Both the position numbers and the translations under genes were made by a program. From NCBI GenBank assembly GCA_946481035.1, contig CAMLNK010000042.1, positions 1 to 11,396 of the forward strand: a DNA stretch of 11,396 bases, in the 5' to 3' direction. This document shows positions 5,667 through 11,396 of this stretch, one piece after another (within the stretch, counting starts at the first letter, position 1; every line of letters begins with the position of its first letter). The notes beneath the pieces were generated by a model. That model worked only from the letters and a program-made list of their open reading frames with translations. It had not been told where the DNA came from and did no database searches. This stretch comes from an uncultured Dyadobacter sp. (lineage in GTDB: Bacteria > Bacteroidota > Bacteroidia > Cytophagales > Spirosomataceae).

Positions 5667-8081
5667 TTATTCGCTCCTCAATGCTTTCACCGGGTTCGTC
5701 ATCGCAGCCTTGACACTCTGGAAACTGATCGTAACCAGCGCTATCAGTACCGCGGCGATACCCGCCACAGCAAAAAGCCACCAGCTGACGTTCACTTTGT
5801 AGCTGAAATCCTGCAACCATTCATTCATAAAATACCAGGCAATTGGCGACGCAATGACCAGCGCAATCACTACCAGTTTGATAAAATCGATTGAAAACAG
5901 TCCAAAAATGTTCATCGCCGACGCACCTACGGCCTTGCGGATACCCATTTCTTTCGTGCGTGATTCGGCCATGAATGCCACCACGCCGTACAACCCGAGG
6001 CAGCCGATGAAAATTGCAATGCCACTCAGTATCCTGAACAAGGAGAAAAGTTTGGCTTCTTTCTCGTAAAAACTTTCAAGCGTCTGGTCATAGAAAGTGT
6101 ATTTGAACAAATAATCCGGATACGCCTCGGCCCAGGCCTTTTCGATGCGGCCGATTTGTTCGAGCCCGGCACTTTTATCGAGTTTCACACTCAATGTCCC
6201 ATAATTCTCGCGCATGGTGGTCATCACGCATGGAATAATTTCCTGATGAAGCGTATAGGTATTGAAGTTTTTTACAACGCCTACTATCGGCAGCTTTAAT
6301 TCGCTACCGCCGATCGTGAGCCGTTTTCCTATCATATCCTGGGGGTTTTTGAAACCCATTTTTTGAGCAAATGCTTCATTTACAATATACTCACGGATCG
6401 TATCCGACGGCAGGTACAGCCTTCCCGCAGCCATTTTCAAACCATAAGTATTGAAATAAGCCGTGTCGGCCGGGCGCATTACCACATCGAAATCAAGAAA
6501 CTCCGTATCGTTTTCATATTTGAAGCCCGTCTGCCAATTGCTTCTCGACATCGGTGTAAATGCACTGTAAGCAATGGATTTAATGCCCGGTATCTGCGCA
6601 ACCTTTTCCCGCAGGGTTTCCAGCTTTCCTGCTTCCTGGCCCGGAATAGCGATGGTCACGATTTCGTCCTTTTCAAAACCTAGGTCCAGCGAATTGAAAT
6701 ACTTCATCTGGCTGTAAGCGATCAATGTGCCGATCAGAATTACCTGTGAAATCGAAAATTGCAATACGATCAATCCCTTGCGAAGGTTGGACTGGCCACT
6801 TCCCACAGTGCGCATTTTCCCTTTCAATGCTAATATCGGCTGGTAACCCGAAACGACGAGCGCGGGGTAAAATCCGGCCAGGAAAGTGGTAACGACCGTC
6901 AGCACGACGCAGCAGAGCAAGATATACGGGTCCTGGAAAAACACCACATGCTGCGACTGGATGTTGAGGATACTGGCAATATAAGGCAACAACAGCTGCG
7001 CTGACACCAGCGCCAGTAGCACCGAAAGCACCGTAATAATCCCCGTTTCGGAGAAATACTGACGCAGCAGCTGGCCCCGTGTGCTTCCCAGCACCTTACG
7101 TACGCCCACCTCGCGCGAGCGGCGCAATGCCTGCGCGGTGGCGAGGTTCACAAAGTTCACACAGGCAGTGATGAGGATGAACACCCCTACCAGCGACATC
7201 GCCCAGATCATCCCCTTGCTGATCGAGCGATTGGCGTAGTTGCCCATTTTAGTAGCAAAATGGATGTCCTTGACCGGCTGCAAAACAAACCTCATTTTCT
7301 TGGCTTCCTTGGCCTCCCTGTATTTTTTATTGAAAGCCAAAAGTCGCTGTTCAAACTGCGCTTCGCTCACATTTTCGGGCAGCATGAGGTACATTTGCCC
7401 GCCCCCGTAGGTCGAAACCCAATCGTCCCAATTCGTAAATGCCCCGAATTCTTTCAATGAAGCAAACGAAAGCAGCGTCGTAAACGGCAGATTAGTCGTC
7501 ACGGGTGGGTCGGCCACCACGCCTGTGACCACAAAATCCATTTGATTCCTGACCCTAATGCTTTTGCCCATGGGATCGGCATTGCCGAAAAATTTGTGGG
7601 CCTGTCCTTCCGTCAGTACCGCCGAGCCCGGGTTTTTGAGCGCCTGCGTTGGCGAGCCTTTCAGCCACTTGTAATCGAACAACCGAAAATACTCCGGTCC
7701 TGTGAATGCAACGTTGTAAGTGGGGTCGGAAAACTTCTTTTTCTCGGAACCCTGTGTGACTGTGATCAGCGTCTCGCGTATGCCATACGTGCAGGCAAGC
7801 TGATCCCTGATCTCGGGATAATCGTTACGCAGCGCCGCCAGCGCCGGCAGCGGAATACCTGCACTGAAACCCTTCTCACCATCCTCCACATTCTGGTTGA
7901 GCAAACGGTAAAGCCGGTCGGCATTCTGATGATGGCTGTCAAAACTCAACTCATACCGGACCGTAAAAAAGATCAGCAAGCAACACGCCAGGCTCATAGT
8001 AAGTCCGGTAATGTTGATCAGCGTAAAATTCCAGTTGCGGCGAAGGTTTCTGAATGAGGTAGTTAGATAGTTTTTGATCAT
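5667..8081 (-). CDS. MacB/FtsX-type ABC transporter permease (second of array)
   Basis: 804 residues. The helices are near 20-41, 289-311, 343-369, 384-408, 436-457, 682-704, 734-753 and 765-787, with two large extracytoplasmic domains at about 42-288 and 458-681. Coupling motifs REVGVRKVLGS (323-333) and KEMGIRKAVGA (710-720) mark the two FtsX halves, and the protein ends NPVKALRSE. It is clearly paralogous to its neighbours in architecture but divergent in the extracytoplasmic domains, for example YGIRETLITVTQG near 99-111, which suggests different partners rather than a fresh duplication. The start at 8081 gives MIKNYLTTSFRNLRRNW. The first codons overlap the -33 element of the plus-strand promoter of the relic antitoxin. 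I found no TAnnTTTG site on the minus strand just upstream, so its own promoter is unclear. Confidence 0.92.
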   Translation of the reverse strand: MIKNYLTTSFRNLRRNWNFTLINITGLTMSLACCLLIFFTVRYELSFDSHHQNADRLYRLLNQNVEDGEKGFSAGIPLPALAALRNDYPEIRDQLACTYGIRETLITVTQGSEKKKFSDPTYNVAFTGPEYFRLFDYKWLKGSPTQALKNPGSAVLTEGQAHKFFGNADPMGKSIRVRNQMDFVVTGVVADPPVTTNLPFTTLLSFASLKEFGAFTNWDDWVSTYGGGQMYLMLPENVSEAQFEQRLLAFNKKYREAKEAKKMRFVLQPVKDIHFATKMGNYANRSISKGMIWAMSLVGVFILITACVNFVNLATAQALRRSREVGVRKVLGSTRGQLLRQYFSETGIITVLSVLLALVSAQLLLPYIASILNIQSQHVVFFQDPYILLCCVVLTVVTTFLAGFYPALVVSGYQPILALKGKMRTVGSGQSNLRKGLIVLQFSISQVILIGTLIAYSQMKYFNSLDLGFEKDEIVTIAIPGQEAGKLETLREKVAQIPGIKSIAYSAFTPMSRSNWQTGFKYENDTEFLDFDVVMRPADTAYFNTYGLKMAAGRLYLPSDTIREYIVNEAFAQKMGFKNPQDMIGKRLTIGGSELKLPIVGVVKNFNTYTLHQEIIPCVMTTMRENYGTLSVKLDKSAGLEQIGRIEKAWAEAYPDYLFKYTFYDQTLESFYEKEAKLFSLFRILSGIAIFIGCLGLYGVVAFMAESRTKEMGIRKAVGASAMNIFGLFSIDFIKLVVIALVIASPIAWYFMNEWLQDFSYKVNVSWWLFAVAGIAAVLIALVTISFQSVKAAMTNPVKALRSE

Positions 8082-8103
8082 GGCAGCTTATTTTCTATTT
8101 TTG
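8074..8103 (+). promoter_or_regulatory. Promoter-like site of the relic VapBC locus
   Basis: TTG (8074-8076, within TTTTTG) is followed after 19 bp by TATTTTTG (8096-8103), matching TTG-N19/20-TAnnTTTG. The predicted start is near 8110, 17 nt before the antitoxin ATG, the same geometry as the intact locus. The -33 element overlaps the first codons of the opposing permease. Confidence 0.55.
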
Positions 8104-8126
8104 AATACAATCAAAATGATATCGCT

Positions 8127-8336
8127 ATGTTGACATCCGTTAGCGGAGTTTATGAAAATGGGATAATAACCCTGGATGAAACTCCCGCGATAAAAAAGAG
8201 ATCAAAGATTGTCGTAACGTTCCTGGAAGAAATGGAAGAACCGATTCACCCGAAGCGCCGCCTTGGCAGCTTGAAAGGGAAGGTTGGAACTCCTGATGAC
8301 TTTAATGCTCCATTGAGTTGCTACCCATTGAACTAG
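8127..8336 (+). CDS. VapB-like antitoxin with its C-terminal tail lost
   Basis: A 69-codon frame homologous to the antitoxin at 2592 up to residue 63 (MLTSVSGVYENGIITLDE start, LGSLKGKV, then DDFNAPL). After that the expected toxin-binding tail (DDLKxYM type) is replaced by SCYPLN, which is toxin sequence read out of frame. The equal length of 69 residues is a coincidence of where the new stop falls. The N-terminal DNA-binding/dimerisation half is intact and the promoter-like site is kept, so a truncated DNA-binding protein may still be made. It probably cannot neutralise a toxin. It could be a silent relic, or a repressor able to cross-regulate the intact locus at 2592. Confidence 0.75.
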   Translation: MLTSVSGVYENGIITLDETPAIKKRSKIVVTFLEEMEEPIHPKRRLGSLKGKVGTPDDFNAPLSCYPLN

Positions 8337-8497
8337 GTCAGATTTACGCCTACCAGTCGATTCCACTTTACGAGGATCACCGCGACCCATTCGACCGAAT
8401 GTTACTCGCTGTGGCTCTGTACGAACAAATCCCGATTATTTCATCTGACGAAAAATTCGAACGCTACAAAACGTTTGTTCCCATACTCTTAAACTGA
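8312..8497 (+). pseudogene. VapC-like toxin remnant (C-terminal part)
   Basis: In a frame shifted relative to the truncated antitoxin, the sequence reads IELLPIELGQIYAYQSIPLY, then EDHRDPFDRMLLAVALYEQI, then PIISSDEKFERYKTFVPILL and a TGA at 8495-8497. This aligns with residues ~76-130 of the intact toxin (AYQSLPF, HRDPFDRLIIATA, SNDPKF). The first ~75 residues, including the equivalents of catalytic Asp6 and Glu44, are absent, and there is no start codon of its own in the right place. One deletion of roughly 250 bp, judged against the intact locus, explains both broken genes. The remnant ends 2 nt before the stop of the convergent permease. Confidence 0.85.
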
Positions 8498-8499
8498 CC

Positions 8500-10914
8500 C
8501 TATTCGCTCCGCAACGACTTCACCGGGTTCATCAGCGCGGCTTTGATGCTTTGGAAACTGACGGTAGCCACTGCGACGAGCACCGCTGCCAGACCGACTG
8601 CAACGAACACGAGCGGGCTGATTTCGATCCGGTATGGATAGTTGTCCAGCCAGAGTTGCATAAAATACCAGGCTGCCGGCGTGGCGATCAGGATCGCGAT
8701 GAGCACCAGTTTTACGAAATCTTTGGATAGCACAAACACCAGGCTGCCAATGCTCGCGCCCAGCACTTTGCGGACCCCGATTTCCTTGGTGCGTTGCTCC
8801 ATCACGATCAATGCAACCGCGAATAGTCCGAGGCATGACAATATGATCGCAACCGATGACGCCAGGCTGAAAACCTGCGAAAGCCTTTCCTCTTCCTTGT
8901 ACCAGGCATTGGTATTTTCATCAATAAATGAGCCGATAAATTCGGATTCAGGCGTAATTTCTTTCCAAACGGCCTTCAATTTCTCCATAGATGACGCCAG
9001 ACCTTGCGGTGTAACGCGCACAAAAATATACCCAATCCCCTCCGTATGTGAAAGGTACATTGTGATCGGTTTTTTGTCTGTTTTGGATGAATACAGGTTG
9101 AAATCAGGCACCACACCAATGATCTGATGCTTGATACCCGCCGTGTCGGTCTGGAAAAACTTCCCAACAGGATCTTTTTCGCCGATGGCTTTGGCCATAC
9201 TTTCGGTGATGATTACCCTTCCCATCGAGTCGGTCGGATAAGCTGGGTTAAATTCGCGGCCGTCGATGAGTTTGATATTGAGTGTTTTGAGGTAATCGTA
9301 GCTAATGTGCAGCCAGTCGGTTTCTACTTCGCGCTCTTTGAAGGTGAAACCGATGGAACTGCGGGAACTGCTTCGGTCGAGGCCCATTCCCAGGTTCACG
9401 CCCGAGCCGGTGATAGCAACGACATTCGGGTCGTTGGCAAGGCGGTTACGCATTCTGTGCAGCGCAGTCTGGCCATTCACTTTCCTTCCCACCGGAATGC
9501 TGATTACCTCCTCCTTCTGAAAGCCGAGCGGCTGCTTCCGGAGATGGTCGACTTGCTGCACCGCGATAATCGTACAGCAGATCAGCAGACTAGAAAGCGC
9601 AAATTGGGCAACAATCAATGAGTTTCGTAACACTCCCGGCTTTTTGAGCGACACTTTTCCCTTCAACACTTCCACCGCATTGAATTTGGACATTTGCATT
9701 GCAGGATAACCGCCGGCTACGAGCGTAACAAACAAAAAGAGCCCGATCAGCAACGCAATTTTATCGGGTTCGAAAATGTATTCCAGCGTCAGTTTGGACC
9801 TGAATGTAGCATTGAACGCCGGTAGCAGCAAAATGGCCAGCACCACGCCGGTAAGGAAGCCGAGGAAGCAAATTACGCCGGCCTCGCCCCAGATCTGGAA
9901 GAAAAGCTGTTGTTTCAACGCGCCGAGCGACTTACGTACACCCACCTCGCGTGCACGGATGAACGAGCGCGCGACGTTCAGGTTGATGAAGTTAATGCAG
10001 GCGATCAGCAGGATGAATATGCCGATACCCATTAATGCGTAGATCAAAGAGCCTTCCTTACTGCCGGAAATTTCCCGGTTAAAATGAATGTCTTCGAGCT
10101 TTTGAAGGCGCAGTGCATACACATCGCCCCGCTCGTCCGGTTTGGCACCTTTCTTTTTTAGCTTTGTAATCGTTTCTGCAAAATACTTGGCCGTGAAAGG
10201 TTTCAGCTTTTTTTCAAATGCAAGCTTATCGACCCCGGGTTTTAGTTTGACAAAAATATTGTGAGAAAACGCATCCCACTGGTCCTTTTGCTGCTGGTAG
10301 CCGCCCACATTCTCACTGCGTATGAACGCGTCGAATTGCAGGGACGAGTTTTCGGGAAAATCCGCCAGGACTCCTCCTACTACATATTCTTTCTTGTCTT
10401 CCGCCAACCCCAGCTGAATGCGCTTGCCCATCGGATTTTCGTCGCCGAAAACGGCTTTCGCCATATGCTCGGTGATCACAATGCTGCTCAGGTCCTGCAA
10501 TGCGGTTTGTGCGCTGCCTTGTTTGAAAGGAAATGAAAAGATTTTGAAAAAGTCAGGCTCGGTGAACTTGATATTCTTGTCGAGGTATTTGCCTTTGTAT
10601 TCCACCACATCCGAACCATTCACAACCCGCGCAACGGCTTCGATGTCGGGGTATTCGGCTTTTAATGCAGGTGTGATCGGGAACGGCATCGAAGCGGTAC
10701 GATCCACGCGCTCCGGGTCATTGGCGAAGAAATAGGGTTCGTAAATGCGGTCCTTGTCGGCATGAAAATCGTCGTACGATAATGCAAAATAGGCCGTCAG
10801 GAACAAAAAAACGCTTACGCAAAAAGCAACCGAAAGGCCGACGATATTGATAAAAGCATAACCCTTGCTCTTCCAAAGGTTACGCAGCGCGATTTTGATA
10901 TAGTTTTTGAACAT
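8500..10914 (-). CDS. MacB/FtsX-type ABC transporter permease (third of array)
   Basis: 804 residues from the ATG at 10914, chosen because MFKNYIKIALRNLWKSKGY matches the starts of the neighbours; an upstream in-frame ATG at 10974 would add 20 residues unlike any permease. Helices lie near 20-43, 290-312, 343-365, 385-404, 431-453, 681-704, 734-753 and 767-789, with extracytoplasmic domains at about 44-289 and 454-680. Coupling motifs REVGVRKSLGA (322-332) and KEIGVRKVLGA (710-720) define the FtsX halves, and it ends NPVKSLRSE. The first extracytoplasmic domain has a Lys-rich stretch (KLKKKGAK near 251-258). The stop is 2 nt from the end of the relic toxin on the other strand. No ATPase is adjacent. 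Confidence 0.92.
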   Translation of the reverse strand: MFKNYIKIALRNLWKSKGYAFINIVGLSVAFCVSVFLFLTAYFALSYDDFHADKDRIYEPYFFANDPERVDRTASMPFPITPALKAEYPDIEAVARVVNGSDVVEYKGKYLDKNIKFTEPDFFKIFSFPFKQGSAQTALQDLSSIVITEHMAKAVFGDENPMGKRIQLGLAEDKKEYVVGGVLADFPENSSLQFDAFIRSENVGGYQQQKDQWDAFSHNIFVKLKPGVDKLAFEKKLKPFTAKYFAETITKLKKKGAKPDERGDVYALRLQKLEDIHFNREISGSKEGSLIYALMGIGIFILLIACINFINLNVARSFIRAREVGVRKSLGALKQQLFFQIWGEAGVICFLGFLTGVVLAILLLPAFNATFRSKLTLEYIFEPDKIALLIGLFLFVTLVAGGYPAMQMSKFNAVEVLKGKVSLKKPGVLRNSLIVAQFALSSLLICCTIIAVQQVDHLRKQPLGFQKEEVISIPVGRKVNGQTALHRMRNRLANDPNVVAITGSGVNLGMGLDRSSSRSSIGFTFKEREVETDWLHISYDYLKTLNIKLIDGREFNPAYPTDSMGRVIITESMAKAIGEKDPVGKFFQTDTAGIKHQIIGVVPDFNLYSSKTDKKPITMYLSHTEGIGYIFVRVTPQGLASSMEKLKAVWKEITPESEFIGSFIDENTNAWYKEEERLSQVFSLASSVAIILSCLGLFAVALIVMEQRTKEIGVRKVLGASIGSLVFVLSKDFVKLVLIAILIATPAAWYFMQLWLDNYPYRIEISPLVFVAVGLAAVLVAVATVSFQSIKAALMNPVKSLRSE

Positions 10915-10990
10915 GGCTTTATGATTAAATGACAGCCGACCGCCGATTTTATATTTTGAGACAGCAATGGTCAAGTGTATTCAGGAATTA

Positions 10991-11050
10991 TTAACGCATG
11001 ACCACCAAACATAACCATACCTGACTATCCTTGACCACGCCTGACAATCT
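10991..11050. repeat. Degenerate 10-bp direct repeats in helical phase
   Basis: Cut into decamers, 10991-11050 gives six blocks that all have AC at positions 4-5. The last three are closest to one another: CTGACTATCC, TTGACCACGC, CTGACAATCT. On the minus strand they read as GTCAGG or GTCAAG followed by four variable bases. The 10-bp spacing puts each copy on the same face of the helix. Confidence 0.45.
11006..11013 (-). promoter_or_regulatory. Lone -7 element candidate upstream of the third permease
   Basis: TATGTTTG on the minus strand matches TAnnTTTG, about 92 nt upstream of the permease ATG at 10914. No TTG lies 19-21 bp further upstream; the nearest is about 31 bp away. It is therefore a weak candidate, embedded in the 10-bp repeats. 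Confidence 0.2.
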
Positions 11051-11054
11051 GTAT

Positions 11055-11075
11055 TCGGCGGTCGGCCGTCGGCGG
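11055..11075. repeat. 7-bp tandem repeat abutting a permease stop codon
   Basis: TCGGCGG, TCGGCCG and TCGGCGG follow one another at 11055-11061, 11062-11068 and 11069-11075. They end exactly where the TGA of the right-edge permease begins (11076-11078 on the minus strand). The inverted half at 10935-10946 has the same heptad content. Confidence 0.65.
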
Positions 11076-11396
11076 TCATTCACTTTTCAACGATTTCACA
11101 GGATTCGTAACGGCTGCTTTAATGGCCTGGGTGCTTACTGTAAGCAATGCGATGAGCACCGCCAGCGCGCCTGCCCCGGCGAACATCCACCATTGCAGGC
11201 TGATCTTGTAGGCAAAATCATCCAGCCACCGGTTCATGAGGTACCAGGTAAGCGGGGTAGCTATAATAATGGAAACGATCACGAGTTTGACGAAATCGCC
11301 GGACAACAGCCCCACAATATTGGCTACGGAAGCCCCGAGCACTTTTCTTACGCCTATTTCCTTGATACGCTGCTGGGCGGCAAATGCAGCCAAACC
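11076..11396 (-). CDS. MacB/FtsX-type ABC transporter permease, C-terminal 106 residues
   Basis: The frame is open to the right edge, so only the end of the protein is seen. It begins GLAAFAAQQRIKEIGVRKVL and contains the FtsX coupling motif EIGVRKVLGA, the last two membrane helices (in LLSGDFVKLVIVSIIIATPL and WWMFAGAGALAVLIALL), and the terminal NPVKSLKSE. This matches residues ~695-804 of the neighbours, so at least one more permease of this family extends beyond the window. It lies 161 bp upstream of the third permease on the same strand, and the repeat-rich spacer starts directly after its stop codon. Confidence 0.9.
   Translation of the reverse strand, partial: GLAAFAAQQRIKEIGVRKVLGASVANIVGLLSGDFVKLVIVSIIIATPLTWYLMNRWLDDFAYKISLQWWMFAGAGALAVLIALLTVSTQAIKAAVTNPVKSLKSE

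Larger units (their letters stand above)
10931..11070. repeat. Long inverted repeat flanking the permease spacer
   Basis: Bases 10931-10946 (GACAGCCGACCGCCGA) and 11055-11070 (TCGGCGGTCGGCCGTC) are reverse complements at 15 of 16 positions, with a 108-bp interval. In the minus-strand transcript they would form a strong stem between two permease genes, enclosing the 10-bp repeats. Confidence 0.6.

Noticed and set aside
8127..8497. Functional second toxin-antitoxin pair
   Set aside because: The toxin lacks its first ~75 residues and a start codon, and the antitoxin lacks its toxin-binding tail.
10915..10974. Upstream 20-codon extension of the third permease
   Set aside because: The extra residues resemble nothing in the other permeases, which all start M(I/F)KNY, and the stretch overlaps the inverted repeat.

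Overview
The window looks like chromosomal DNA from a Bacteroidota bacterium, probably of the order Cytophagales (a Dyadobacter- or Spirosoma-like genome). The reasons are: three full-length and one partial, roughly 800-residue, eight-helix MacB/FtsX-type permeases that start M(I/F)KNY and end NPVKxLRSE; a DUF6249-type small membrane protein beside an ECF sigma factor; and promoter-like sites fitting the Bacteroidota pattern TTG-N19/20-TAnnTTTG. The genus is inference only.

Left part (1-2400). A secreted protein with a PAAGV pentapeptide repeat runs off the left edge on the minus strand. Next come a DUF6249-like membrane protein (minus) and, divergent from it, an ECF sigma factor followed 10 nt later by a two-helix membrane protein that may be its anti-sigma partner. 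The divergent spacer holds a large nested palindrome. A small secreted Spy/CpxP-like protein (minus) converges on the sigma operon, and a terminator hairpin overlaps the last codons of the putative anti-sigma gene.

Right part (2592-11396). Four minus-strand permease genes, the rightmost partial, form an array with no ATP-binding subunit in the window. Two toxin-antitoxin loci sit on the plus strand, each running tail-to-tail into a permease. The first (2592-3194) is an intact VapBC-like pair ending 11 nt from a permease stop. The second (8127-8497) is a relic: one deletion removed the antitoxin tail and the first ~75 residues of the PIN toxin, leaving a promoter-like site, a truncated antitoxin and the out-of-frame C-terminal third of VapC, 2 nt from the next permease stop. 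The intergenic stretch 10915-11075 carries 7-bp and 10-bp short-period repeats flanked by a long inverted repeat.

How the parts may work together: the sigma/anti-sigma candidates and the two small envelope proteins suggest a cell-envelope stress module. The permeases are probably mechanotransmission or efflux-type ABC permeases that borrow an ATPase encoded elsewhere. The TA loci look like accessory insertions, and no terminator is visible between them and the permeases, so they could supply antisense transcription. I see no tRNA, rRNA, CRISPR array, insertion sequence or phage gene.
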